In this document: one piece after another, positions 28,413 to 39,893 of the stretch
How positions within the stretch are numbered: position 1 is the first letter of the stretch
How the letters are laid out: the number at the start of each line of letters is the position of its first letter
Assembly: GCA_964036045.1 (NCBI GenBank)
Contig: OZ038379.1
Span: 188,369,885 to 188,433,884 of the forward strand
Length of the DNA stretch: 64,000 nucleotides
Source: Eutreptiella sp. 'Long Island Sound 2002'
Lineage: Eukaryota; Euglenozoa; Euglenophyceae; Eutreptiales; Eutreptiaceae
Reading direction: 5' to 3'
The notes under the pieces: model-generated
The model's input: only the letters and a program-made list of their open reading frames with translations
Told to the model about the DNA's origin: nothing
Database searches by the model: none
Program-made: the position numbers and the translations under genes

Positions 28413-31277
28413 TCAGTTCCAGTGTCCTAGTGGTACAGGTCGCCACTCACTGGTAGGATAGTCATGTTTCAACGAACCATCACGGTTCAGTCCAGTAGTA
28501 CGATAATGGCAGTGGGTTAGTTCAGCGGGGTTAAGCTCCTGCCATTGGTAGATCGTACCTCCCCCCCCTACATCACTGGCATCAGTGATCAGGACTATCT
28601 CGCCCTCAGGGCGGGGCACTCCCAGGCAGTTGGAGGAGACATTCTTCTTCTTCAACTCCTGGAAACACTCTTCCTCTCTGGAGGTCCACCTCCAGGGAGT
28701 AGTTTTCTTGATCAGGTCAGTGAGGGGTGCAGAGGAGTAAGTAAAATTGTGGATGTGACGCCGATAGAAATTACAGGCGCCCACAAAACTCCTCACATCG
28801 TGTAGACCCTTCTTAGGGTCATCGCGAATCTGCATGTCCTGTAGGGGCTGCATCTTAGACGCGGCTGGTTTCCACCAGCCATACCCCACGTCGAAACCCA
28901 AATACTCCATCTCCTCTTTCATGAACTCACATTTTTCGAGTTTGATTCGGAGATGGTTTTCTTGACAGACAGTGAAAAATTCACGGAGGAGAAGGACGTG
29001 GTCCTCTTTGGTATTAGTACCTAAACTCACGTCGTCGATGTGAGCCTCCATTTCTGCACCCCGAGAAATCAACTCTTGTACTAGAGGCCTGCGCCTCAGT
29101 ATGTACAAAATTTTGTTCATAAGCTCCTGGAAGAGCGCTGGGGCATTTGCCACCCCGAAAGGCATAACCTTCCACTTGAAGACACGACCCTTAGGGGTTA
29201 TAAAGGCCAGCAGCTCCTGAGCTGCTGCGGTTAGGTCAACCTGCCAGAAACCAGAGCGTTTGTCCATTTTGGTCTTATACCTGCATTTGGCAATACGCTC
29301 CAGGGTGTTTTCCATGTTAGGAATACTCCCTGAGTGGTTCTGGGTTTTCTTGTTAACCTCACCATAGTCTACAACAAGACGTAGGGCAGTCGACCCTGGT
29401 TTAGCAACAAGGAAACAGAGACTGCAGTGATGGGGATAGTCCCCGTGTTTATACTCTTCAACGAGGCCAGCATCAATGCATTCTTGGATCTGGCGCTCGA
29501 TTTCTTCAACCTGTTCCTGTGGAGCGGGATAGGGACGACGCCTCACTCGCGTCTTTTCAAATTCTGGTTTCAATTTCAGGTCCATCTGGACCAGTTTTTT
29601 ACAAGAAAGGGGAGGCGGCAAGGCGCCGAACACCTCCTCATAGGTTATCAGCAGTTTCTTTAGGCGGGGGTCAAGGTTAAGACTCTCGTGTTTCTGAAGG
29701 AAATCCTCCTCAGCATGGAGGTTGCTTTTTCCATGCTCTTTCTTTTTCTGCCGATCAGCAGTTTCGGCAGGCACAGTACCATCGTCCCACTCAGGGTGAC
29801 ATTGCTGCCCATAGTGTAGAGAATACACTAGAGGTATCTCATGATCAGGCAGCGTATAGGACTCATCGTCCTCCTCAGACCAGATGGAGTATTTCCAGGT
29901 CTGTCTGAGGTATTGCAGCCGCTCTTGGCGCTCAATACCTTCGGCCTTCAGGTACAACAGCCGCCGGAGTTCTTGAGTGTCATGCTCAGACAATGGCATG
30001 TTATTAGCAGCAGGCCGCGCCAGAGCATCAGTACTCCGGGCCACGGGTTCACCTGTGTGCACAGGCTGCATGTGTAGCACTGGCTTCCCAACAGGGGAAG
30101 CGGGTTCAGAGGTTGACTCTAGATCTACTTCCTCTAGCAACAGCTGGGCTAGGAAAGCACTATGTTTTAGGTCAACACAGCTGGGATCAACAGAGGGAAT
30201 AGTGCTGGCGATCTCAGACAGTTGGTCGTCAGCATCCTCTTTTACAGCTGCAGGTTCCAGATAGTCATCGGGAGACCCACACCCTGTAAGTGTGGCAGAA
30301 AGGTGCTCAGGAGATCGATTTTTGAGATCATAAAGGGTCAGGCCACGATTTTCGGCCATGACCTCTTTTAGTAGCACCTGGTCTAGGTCACACAGGGGTA
30401 CAGGATTGAGAGATCCATCGACGATGGACAGGAAACTGGCCCACTCAGGGGCCTGCATAGCTGTGTCTGAGTCCTCAGGCACATAGATGGGGCCGTCGGG
30501 GAGTTGCACTCTTCCCACGGTCATTCGATCTAGCATACGGCGCCAGTAAGCATGTTCACCAGAGCAACCCCAGTCAGGGGTGCACATAACAACCCTTCCT
30601 CCCTCATAAGCGATTTTGGTTAGAACCTTCGCGAGCAGGGAGAAGGGAGGGTTAGCATACGCTAGGCCCATTGCTTTCCAGAAGAAACGGAAAGCATTGT
30701 TCAGTTGTTTCGAGCAGTACAACTGCATGATGTGCTGTTGTTGGCTCGCAAACAATTCCACCTGGATCTCATCCAGGTTTACCTGAAGGGCCGCCAGTCC
30801 ATTTTCAAGAACGTGACGGGCCAGTTGGTAGTTTTCAGTACGATAATTCGTCTTGGCTGCGTAGCGCAGCCCAGACTCTTTTCGTCCTGACAGCTCCAAA
30901 GGAACGGAGAATAGCCCACTGCCAAAGTCGCAGTGCAAAGAATAGGGACGCTGTAGGGACAGCATTTTTACCTGGGGGCTTCTTCGTAGAAAGTCGGTGC
31001 CAATGACGATGTCAAAGGCGTCAGTGTCCAACACTCTGCAGTGTTGGGTCACGGTTTCGTCGCCCAGACATATAGTCACATCGACCCCCCCCAAGGAATG
31101 GATGGTACGCCCATCCCCTACTCTTATGGCCACGGTCTTAGTTTTCTTCAAAGTTTTAAGCAGGCGCCGGGCCACTATGGAAAGTGTTGCACCGGTATCA
31201 AGCACCGCTCGAAAAACCTGATCCCTGATTTTCACGAGGATCCAGAAAACCAAGTCCTCCTCTTCGGAGCCGCCCCC
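28413..31277 (-). pseudogene. B Pol N-terminal part: protease, methyltransferase-like, RT, RNase H (ends in premature UGA)
   Basis: Frame continues directly from the gag UAG (31278-31280). Counted from 31253: protease with Asp-Thr-Gly-Ala at 19-22; a methyltransferase-like domain at about 160-285 with Glu-Leu-Phe-Ala-Ser and Tyr-Ala-Asn-Pro-Pro-Phe (NPPF at 201-204, 30642-30653); a spacer; RT with His-Ile-Asp-Asp at 738-741 (29031-29042) in place of Tyr-x-Asp-Asp; RNase H start with Thr-Asp-Ala-Ser. UGA at 28413-28415 cuts RNase H; the frame then resumes with the expected RNase H residues, so a Trp codon probably mutated. His at the RT motif is unusual and may affect activity. Confidence 0.88.
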
Positions 31278-32609
31278 CTATTCCTCATCAGGGAATTTCA
31301 CATCCACCCCTGCAGCCATGAGGGACTTGGCTATCCAGGCGAAGCGCCTCTTCTTGGAATTATTCCCCTCAGGGGTAGCGTTATCCCCTTGGGGGCGTTT
31401 CTTGGGGTCACCTGCGGGAGCGGGTGTAGCAGCAGGAGTGGGTGTTGCAACGGGCGCTGATGAGCGCCTCTGGGGGTTAGGGGGTCCCGTTTTGCCACCC
31501 CCTTTGCCACCTCCTTTACCACCTTTATCCCCGTTCGGGGGATTTCTGGCGGGCGTCTGGGTCTTCTGGCGCTCCGCCTCCTGACGCTTGAGTTTGTCAC
31601 TCTCGCGTTTCTTGATGTGGCATTCGTCCTCGTAGTGACGACGTTTGCCACAGTAACCACAGGTGATGGTACACCTGAAATGGTCCTGATGGGTCACCTG
31701 TTTCCCATCTTTGGTGTGCTGCTGACGTTTCATCTGCAGCATACAGCCACTGCGGAGATCGCAGTCAGAGGCATGACAAGGTCCCCCCTTGTCATTGACA
31801 GGTCGACAGTAGAACAGGGGGGGGGTGCCTGCATCAGGTTGAACCTCGTTCATGGCACGTAGGTTGCCCCTCCCTTTACCACCTCCCTGGTTGGTGTTTG
31901 TGGGATTTTCATGCCCTTTCCCTTCACCACGTTCGGGGGTAGGGGTACCACCTCGTCCCAAATGCTTCTTGAGGAATTTCTCCACGTGGGAGTCATTCTC
32001 TCTCTCAAGAGCTAGCTCAATCAAGAGATCCACCAGTTCATCGTACGAGTGGGTCCTGCTTTTCCTCTCAGAGGTTGAGCGGCAATCATCCCACGTACGC
32101 TGGGGGATCTTACTCATGAGCCACAGGTGGGGCTCAGTGGCTCCGTAGGAGCCCACATTCATCCTCGAAAATAAGTACTCCAAGTCGCACACATACTCAG
32201 AAATTTGCGCAGCGGAAGGAAACTCCGGGAGCATAGGTAGCTCCTCGATCTGTGTGCGTACGCTGAGGTCAGTCTCATAGACTGGGAATGTTTTCTCTAA
32301 CCTCAGGAGTACCTCTGCCCAGGTAGAACAGGTTTTCACAATCTGTTTGACCTGTTTTTGCAAAAATTTCTTTTTGCATGAGCGTTTTAGCAGTGAACAT
32401 TTGGTGGCCACATCCACATGGGATTGGCCAGTCAACAAAAGGAACTCTGCAAATTCTTCTGCCCATTCAGGCAGATTTTTGGGGTTGAACTCCGGCAGTT
32501 CCAGCTGGATGTTCGCCTGGGCAATTGGTCTGCCCGTCTTCCCGACCCCCGGAGTTAGGCCTGAAGGCGACACGCCGGCAAGAGGGGCCAGGGCTGACAG
32601 GCCTCTTCT
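31278..32609 (-). CDS. B gag, main part with CCHC zinc knuckle
   Basis: About 431 residues from 32573. It has a Trp-rich capsid-like N-terminal half (Trp-Ala-Glu-Glu-Phe and a Trp-Leu-Met-Ser motif near 151), a basic Gly-rich spacer, a Cys cluster at about 256-277, then a textbook CX2CX4HX4C zinc knuckle at 305-318, and a Lys/Gly/Pro/Ala-rich tail. It ends with UAG at 31278-31280 followed by GGG GGC GGC, and pol follows in the same frame. Upstream, UAG at 32610-32612 separates it from the N-terminal gag segment, also in the same frame. Confidence 0.88.
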   Translation of the reverse strand, partial: RRGLSALAPLAGVSPSGLTPGVGKTGRPIAQANIQLELPEFNPKNLPEWAEEFAEFLLLTGQSHVDVATKCSLLKRSCKKKFLQKQVKQIVKTCSTWAEVLLRLEKTFPVYETDLSVRTQIEELPMLPEFPSAAQISEYVCDLEYLFSRMNVGSYGATEPHLWLMSKIPQRTWDDCRSTSERKSRTHSYDELVDLLIELALERENDSHVEKFLKKHLGRGGTPTPERGEGKGHENPTNTNQGGGKGRGNLRAMNEVQPDAGTPPLFYCRPVNDKGGPCHASDCDLRSGCMLQMKRQQHTKDGKQVTHQDHFRCTITCGYCGKRRHYEDECHIKKRESDKLKRQEAERQKTQTPARNPPNGDKGGKGGGKGGGKTGPPNPQRRSSAPVATPTPAATPAPAGDPKKRPQGDNATPEGNNSKKRRFAWIAKSLMAAGVDVKFPDEE

Positions 32610-32900
32610 CTAGATCTCTGTGACAGGCACGTCCTGTAGATCAGCCATAGGCACTGTCCTGGCACGGGGGTGAAAGGGGCTGGGGCAGGTAACCTTAGGC
32701 AACAGCCTTGAGACCCTTGATCTCTTGAGATCTTCGGCCAGGGTACTCAGTCCTGGAGAGAGAGAGGGCAACTCAGGCTTGGGTAAGGGTTCTGCAATAC
32801 CCAGTTTAGCCTTAATGGCCTCCGATAGGGCCGTCACATCTGGATCTTCTGATCCAGACAGGAGTTTGGCCAACAGGTCGGCCGTATGATCCAGGGCACC
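32610..32900 (-). CDS. B gag, middle segment between the C insertion and an in-frame UAG
   Basis: 97 codons, Leu/Ser/Pro-rich, in the same frame as the N-terminal part across element C (56991 joins 32900 after removing C and one CACC) and as the main gag after UAG 32610-32612. The segment contains a likely amphipathic helix (Ala-Asp-Leu-Leu-Ala-Lys-Leu-Leu). No domain was recognised. The right end is set by the C insertion. Confidence 0.8.
   Translation of the reverse strand, partial: GALDHTADLLAKLLSGSEDPDVTALSEAIKAKLGIAEPLPKPELPSLSPGLSTLAEDLKRSRVSRLLPKVTCPSPFHPRARTVPMADLQDVPVTEI
32897..32900. repeat. Target duplication CACC, left copy (C in B)
   Basis: Pairs with 56987-56990. A 5-bp version would be GCACC/ACACC with one mismatch. 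Confidence 0.75.
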
Positions 32901-35267
32901 TGAACCCGGTTCGGACCCCCGTGGCCATCTTGGGGTCACTTGGGGTGTGTATCTATGTGCCGGCAAGCCGCCATTGGCTGATATCATACTCTCCCATCCA
33001 CCTGAACTAACCCGATGTGATAGTGTGATAGGTTTGGCCATTCCGGCTACGAGCGGCCATATTCAGTACCGAGGGACCGCCAGCGGAGATTTATATATCG
33101 GAATATCAGGAATCAACAGGGTTTTATTATCATAATGTTTCCGTAATTTTTCAGCCTTTCGTTCTGATGGTCAATGTATCGGCGACCGTCAGTTGGCTCG
33201 CGATTTTGCGTTAACCGATTGGTTAACTGTTATTTCCAGATATTTTGGCGGATACTCCGTTGAAGGGTCAGATTTCATCAGCAAAGGGTTTGTTGCTTCC
33301 GCAATTTTCTAAATAAGCACTCGAAATTTTAATCTGAATTTTTCGCGATGTCGAAATCGGATTTTCGACTTCGACATCGCCGCACTTGATTTGGACTTCT
33401 TCGAGTGGTCATACTCTTTTCCCTATGCCCAAATCAGGTTTCCCCTATACTTGCCACCCATTTGACTTGGAGATATAAGGGAAACAAAACTGAATCGTGG
33501 GACCACTTTGAAGGGCCATATCTACGCGCGAGTGTGAGGAAAGAGAATAAGGAAGGTTGGGTTGCAAGCGCCTTAGTCTCAAGTTAATTTAGGAAGCATC
33601 AAACGCCTTTGGTGTGTACACATGCCCGGTGTAGCAAGGGATAATGGTCAAGAGGGTATAAAGTGATATATAACTCTTGGACCGTGCAACCGAATATTTT
33701 AATGCGACTTTCGAGTGTATCGCATGAGTGTTGGGGTTGCATTGAAATTTTCCTTGGGTTCCTACGTATTTTTAACGTGAAGTTATGTCCATGGAGGGAC
33801 ATGGCATATCATGGTGGGAGCCACATTTTGAGGGTATGTGTTATATGCATGGTATATGTCTTGATATGCTCACGCCCATGTTATATATCTTCGTATGGCC
33901 GAAGAGATGGGGAGCCATACGTGACAAGGGTTTTGCCCATGTCCCAATTGTGGAATTCAAAGCGCTAGACTAAGTCTACCGCATATGTATTGCTCATGGT
34001 ATGTTTGGGACAGAGATCCATGACTGCACTCCCATTTTCATGGGGCATGTAGATATGAGTGGTGAAGGTATCTCCATGCGCCCGATTGGGGATCCAAGTG
34101 GGGGAATGTTTCGCAAATGGTTCCAATCATTTGTGTATTGAACCATGAGCGGATATCATGGGTGAGCATAGAGATATACTATCATGACAACCTTGTATTT
34201 GGTCATATTTTCATGTGTTTGACCTCAATTTTTGCTCATTTTTGCGTTTTGTGTACTTACCTGGTCGGCAAACAGCAAGAAGCCTATGGAGAGTCGAACC
34301 ATGGTATGTTGTTCATATGTTGGCATATGCTTTGGAGTTGAACACCACCATATGCCGGATTGCGTACTCCATGTGGCTTGGCGCACGAAGGATCACAAGA
34401 ATTCGTCTCAAGACCATGGGCTGACTTGGGCAGTGCGTGGCGCCCATATCCGAAGGGGTTTCGAGGGTAAAGTGGGGATGTACATGGGCATTGGCCTTTG
34501 ATCTCTATCCTCCATGAATACTAGACTTCGATTCCATGCATGCTTTGAGCCTTCGGATAAGTGGTAACCTCAATTTTGAGCATATATTTGATATATGGCC
34601 ATTATGGTGTGAATTGGCAGTTTTTGGGCATGTTATGAGTTCAAACTCATGGGGCATATCTCCAAGCCCATTCGACTCCAAGTCCAACCAAGGTTATGTC
34701 AGGGTAGGGCATGGTCCTGAGTGCCACTCTAGGCCATGACACGCCACCTCCCCTATTGGGCTAGGATTTAGAGGCTTCGGAGTGAACACATTTTTGGGGT
34801 TTGTGTAGTGACTTGTGATACATGGCATTCAGCCATCTCATTTGACCTGGTTCAGGGCAATATGTTGGTGAGTCAAGGGAAGGTCTTGAGTCCAGGGAAT
34901 GAGGGGTTTATGGCTGTGAATGTGAATGTTTACCTCTTTCCCCAACTTTGCTTTATTTGTGTTCATATGCCAATTTCAGGGCTTTCTTCCTTGGTGCAAT
35001 TCTTGTACATGCCCGCCACCGTGGGAAGACCGGTGTGCTGAACGGAAGCCCGCAGCCTGATTTGGATTGTGAATTGGGCTATTGCTGTATTTGTGGGATC
35101 TGGTTGCTGTTCAGGGTTGAAGGAGAATTACATTTTCTATATTTTTGGATTTTGGACCTTGGACTTTGAGGATTTTGAGAAACGCAATCGTTGATCCGGA
35201 GTAAATCAGCAGGGGTAACAGGCGGAAGGGGCACAGCGGGGGCCGGTCCTGGTAGGGACCTTCTTTG
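32901..35267 (+). repeat. C 5' LTR (2367 bp)
   Basis: Starts TGAACCCGG, ends CTTCTTTG. It is long, with no reading frame of note except the gag start near its end. The last base differs between the two LTRs (G here, A in the 3' LTR), so the exact end is uncertain by 1 bp; termini are TG...TG/TA, not TG...CA. Confidence 0.9.
33091..33098 (+). promoter_or_regulatory. Possible TATA box in C LTR
   Basis: TTATATAT about 190 bp into the LTR. Other TA-rich motifs occur (for example near 33665). Motif-based only. Confidence 0.3.
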
Positions 35268-35279
35268 TGGTAGCAGAGG
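35268..35279 (+). other. C primer-binding site (initiator tRNA-Met type)
   Basis: TGGTAGCAGAGG, the same 12-nt iMet match as family A, abutting the 5' LTR and lying within the gag frame. Confidence 0.85.
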
Positions 35280-37624
35280 CTTACCTGCTGCCCCTACCAA
35301 CCGCCGACCCGGGGACTCGGGCCCTTATGAGCCCTGCCCAAGTACGCCCCGGGTGCGTATTGTGGACTCGGTGGAGACCACGCCGGAGATTGGAGCCATA
35401 GAAGAACCGAGACGTTCAAGAGCATGGCGAACTCCGGAAGTTGATGCCCGAAGAGAAGTACGACATTCGGGAAGAGGAGGACGCGACATGGAGGACCTGG
35501 TCTCCATGTGTGAGCGTCGCTGCCGAAAGGCATGCAACCTCCGCTCCGCCGCGGAGGACTCTGACGAGGCCTGCCATTCAGGCAGCAGTGGAGGACGGGC
35601 CCGGAGTTACCGGAAGCGCGGGTCACCCAAGTCCGCGGCAAGGGACGCCGGGGCTATGGACACGGACCCCAGCCTGGTCAGGCTGTGGGAATCCGAGGGG
35701 CACTCCGAGGGCTATCGGACAGCCTACGAGCCACCGTCGGAGTCGGAGATGTCCGCGCCGATCGCCAGGGCGCATACGGCCCCTGAGCCCGCCCTGCAGC
35801 ACGACGCCGAGGGCTTGGAGAGGCCAGCCAGGGCCCGGACGGCACCTGTGCCCCGGCACACGGGACCAGAGACGGACGCCATAGGTGATACGCCCATGGG
35901 CGATGAGTCTGAGGTGCCGGGAACCGCGGGATGCGCTGAATCCGGCGGAAAGCACGCTGCGTGCCACTGCGAGCACGTGTCATTCCTCATGGGCAAGTAC
36001 CCGAAGATGGGGATGGACGCCATCGTGCATCGCCTTGACCGCCTGGACAATGCCAAGGACGGTCTAGAGGAGGACGTCGCGGGGATCCTGGACGACCAGT
36101 CGGCCGCGGAGAAAGACATGGAGGAGCTGCGAGCGGAACGGGACCGGTACCGGGAGAATCTGGAGCTGGCCCTGGAGAAGCAGCAGCGGTTGGTGGACAG
36201 CCTCCTCCACCTGGTGGAGGACATGTCGGGACGCCTGAAAAGGCCAGAGGAGCTACAGCCCCTCGCCTCGGGTCCGGAGCTCCCGGCAAAGCCGGCCGCG
36301 GTAGAGCTGGTGGAGCGGGTTAAGACCCTCAGGAGCGCCATGGAGAAACCCATGGGCGGCCCTGCAGAGGCACCATACGCGCCTCCGCGTGTTGACCCGG
36401 GTGCGCTGCCGTTTGTTCCCATTTTCAGCGAATCCACAATGCTCGGGGAACACAGGGCACCGGCTGGGTCCATGCGGGAAGGGCACGTAACCACGGACCC
36501 GAGGAGCCTGACGGTACAGATGTCCCATGCCGCCCAGGATGTACCGATCACGACGAATATGGTAGTTTATGCGGAAGAGAAGATCGAGAACCACACCATG
36601 CAGGGGCGAACCATGGGAAGTGCCGACGGACATGGTCGAGGTCATCCAGGCGGAAACCTGTGGGCGAAGGACCCCAATACGGGGATATGGACGGCCGATG
36701 GAGCAAATCCTTCCCGCATTCCAAACCCCATGGGTTCAGGCCCAACTGGACCGCACTCCATGGAGGAGAGGGATGTACGGGGAGTGTACTCACACCCCCC
36801 CGCCACAGGTGGTATCCGTCTCGGTGGAGTGGTGGCTGGAGACGTCGGAGACGCCATCAGGATTGACGACCTCAGGGGAATCAAAATCCCCTACTACGAT
36901 GGCAACCCCTCCAACCTGGATGACTTCATCCTGGACTGGGAGGACTTCGCCGAAGAGGTCGTCGGCGAGATGCGGCGAGCGCCGCGGGATAAGTGGGTAT
37001 GCCGGAAATTCCCACACCGGCTGGCGCAGGACCTGAAGGAGGAGCTGCGGGATCAGATCCGGGAAGGACTGATCAGGACGGAGCAGGCCTGCCTCCAGTG
37101 GTTGGAGGATGAGGAGCGGGTGGACGCTCCGAACCAGAAGCTGGAGGACTTGTGGTCCATCCCGCTGCCGCTGGACCGCGGTGAGTTGCGGGTCCGGGAG
37201 TGGAACCGGTATCTGCGGAAGTACCGCAGATGCCTCAAGCTGGTGGAAGACTGGAACGAGGCCAGTGAGATCCGCCACTTGCTGAAGGACATCCTCCCCG
37301 GCAACTGGAAGAGGCGAGTGGAGGACGAGGAGAAGAAGCGCGCCAAGAAGCGCGTGGCGGTGAGGATTATGGCGGCGGAGGATACCCATGCGGGTATCAT
37401 GGAGTTCTTCAGGAGGAACCTGGGCGAGCCCAACCGGATGTTGGGACTGAAGAAAGCCGTTTACGTGGAGGTATTCGGAGACTCCATGGGGCAAAGGTTG
37501 CTGCGCCTCAACAACGTGGAGTGGAGGCGCGGGGAGCCGCTGAGGATGCAAGTCATCTTCGCTCGCATGAGCCTGGACGAGATCGTGAAGTACATCACGA
37601 TGGAGTTGAAGCCCAATGCGAAGA

Positions 37625-37629
37625 ACGAG
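37625..37629. repeat. Target duplication ACGAG, left copy (A3 in C)
   Basis: Pairs with 48488-48492 across A3. Confidence 0.95.
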
Positions 37630-38170
37630 TGAAAGTGCTGCCCTGGGTCGTTGAGGGTGCCGGAGGGCTCGGGGCCGGCAAGACCAGTGGGGCAGGCACG
37701 CGAGGAGTCTCCCTGGACGTTGTTATTGGGGGTAGAACCGGATACTCGAACACCAACGGAGGCGAGAGCAGCGACAACAGAAGCAAGGTCCATGCTGATT
37801 GTTATCCGGCAGAAAATCCCAGTCTATGAAGAAAATTGACGCGGATTATTCTATGCACATCTGAGTGTCCATATCTGTCTGAAAAGATTTAAATAAATCC
37901 GATTATGTAAAAAAGTTTGGCCGATCTGGCCCGCGAGCGCGCGTCAGCGGCAAATGGCAATTCCAGCTAAATGATCGGAACGCGGCGGATTTACGGGGAA
38001 TGGACCGCGGAATCAAATCCGGCATATCAGAAATATATAGGAAATATCCTGAGACTGAGCTGCGAGGCGGCGATTCCGCCGAAGCAAAGAAGATGACCAA
38101 AATGTAGCCAATCTGGGTTAGATCAGTGAAAATCTGAGATCTGAGCAGATGGGGGTTAGCCGCACTTACA
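37630..38170 (-). repeat. A3 3' LTR
   Basis: 541 bp, minus-strand ends TGTAAGTGC...GCACTTTCA. Matches 47947-48487 with about four substitutions. Confidence 0.95.
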
Positions 38171-38242
38171 CTCCCCCTCACGGCCTGGCCAGCCACAAAA
38201 GGCGCCGTTCAGTGCAAAAAACTTACACTCCCCCTCCAAAAA
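38171..38242 (-). other. A3 duplicated polypurine tract/LTR-start segment
   Basis: Compared with A2, 57 extra bp (38171-38227) lie between the usual polypurine tract (38228-38242) and the 3' LTR. A 16-bp direct repeat (ACTTACACTCCCCCTC on the plus strand, at 38164-38179 and 38221-38236) flanks the extra piece, so the purine tract plus LTR start occurs twice. Confidence 0.8.
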
Positions 38243-39893
38243 CACACTGGGGTGTGTCGCTACGTCAACGAAGAACGTAGTGCGGGTAAGTCCCAGAAAA
38301 AAAATAGAAATGTATCCTCGATGGGGCGAAATCTGCTTGATCTGACCTGATTTGGGCTGAATTGGCACTGAATCAGGATGGATGAACCTGAGATGAGACA
38401 GAATGAGAAGTGACGAACAGTCCTTCGTGCAGTAAAACATTCGGTTAAGGGCTAGGAAGCATGTAAACGTATCGAGAATCGATACCAAACCATGCACTGG
38501 TTGAGAATGAGGTAGAATATTGGTGGATTGAGTGGGGGAATCAAGAAATGGAGTGACATCTCAGCGCTCTGGCACAGTTTCGCTGTCGCAGGCACGCTAC
38601 GGTGTCCTCGCCGAACTCTACATCGTGTTACTCCCGCTTTTCTCGTTCTGAAAAGTGCAGCATGTGCTTCAGATTTGGCGCATCTGGCGGATGATCACAA
38701 GATTCAGCAAGATTGAGAGTCAATTCGAGCAGGGATGAAGGAGATGAAGCAATCACAGAGAGGGAAAACAATTACAAATGTAGTCTACAGACCCTAAGTG
38801 AAACGAAAATCATAAGCGTCAACGAAGTTGGGCAAAGCCGTCGACAGATCTTCGAGGAATGAGAGGAGATGATAAGGAAATCAACTTAAACTGTCCTACA
38901 ATGAGGCAAATTCATGAGATGGAGGTGAAATGAAGCGGAATGTCTAGAACTGAAACTACTAACATCTTCGTTTAGACTAAAGTTAATATATATTGTCGTT
39001 TATTCAGCTCAATTGTGCTTTCCGGCACGTTGGTTCGCGAGCATCCAACAGATTCCATCAAAATGTGGATCATGTGATGATGCATCATGATGGGACATGC
39101 TGGCCCTGGATCCTTGGCATGTAACGCGCCGAAGGTTCGCTGAAGGCGCTTTACTGACAGTATATAACTGAGAGACACCGAAGAGTCCTTTATTTACAGT
39201 GGCGGTGGTGTTAATCGACTTGGACAAGGCCAATCTTTCGGTTGAGTCCCACAAGACACTTGGATTCACCATTTGCGACAGTTTCAGGTCGGATTGAGCT
39301 CACATTGGCGTGTGCCAAAAATACAACGAAGCTTACGGACTTCAGAGGTTGCTGTTAGAAGTCCCTAGAGCTCCTATGTGAAGGTTGTCTGAACAATTGA
39401 CGTCTGGGTTTTGCACAACAGTGGCAGAATGATGGACAAACCTGAGGAATTCAAGGCAAATTTGAGGATCTTGGATCTGAATCTGGACTTTGGCTTTCGC
39501 ATCACGGCAAATGAAGGTAAGATCTGAGTTCCTGGCGTCGCATCTGGTGCAGCCAGTACTACAGGGGGTGCCTGTAAGGGTGAATGTCGCTGGCCAGCGT
39601 TTTGATTATGTACATTTGCTTCCATCTGCACGAGTAGCCAAATTCCAAAGAAGCACAGACCAACAGAGACAAGATTACCCCGAATCTGCCTGAATTAAGC
39701 CTGAGTTTGGTTGTTTCTGTACACGGCAGCACACTCCGTGGCTTTCGGTAGCGTAACTACGCCTTGTCTGCCGAACGGAGACCAAAGAAAAGTTGATTGA
39801 CGTGAAATTATCAAACATTTGCAGTTCTCCACATCATGACATAATCAGGAAAAATGAACAGTGGATTGAGCAGAATGTGGTAGGATGGCTTTC
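38243..39893 (-). other. A3 long 3' untranslated region
   Basis: Counterpart of 3970-5599 in A2, with scattered indels that disrupt all short frames. No supported gene. Confidence 0.7.

Larger units (their letters stand above)
35182..37629 (+). pseudogene. C gag, 5' part (start codon lost, cut by A3)
   Basis: Frame begins inside the LTR: the 3' LTR has ATG at 56901, while the 5' LTR has ACG at 35182. The frame crosses the LTR end and PBS (Gly-Ser-Arg-Gly). A disordered Arg/Pro/Ser-rich region follows, then a strongly charged coiled-coil-like stretch (about 36030-36260), and a capsid-like region (about 36870-37600) with a Tyr-Tyr-Asp-Gly-Asn-Pro start and Trp-rich helices. It ends at the A3 insertion after Asn-Ala-Lys-Asn-Glu and continues at 48493. 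Unless a non-ATG start is used, this copy lacks its normal initiation codon. Confidence 0.85.

Noticed and set aside
35724-36551. 275-codon minus-strand frame (and others at 36790-37551, 52132-52647, 53575-54279)
   Set aside because: Antisense shadows of C gag and pol in GC-rich DNA; no domain.
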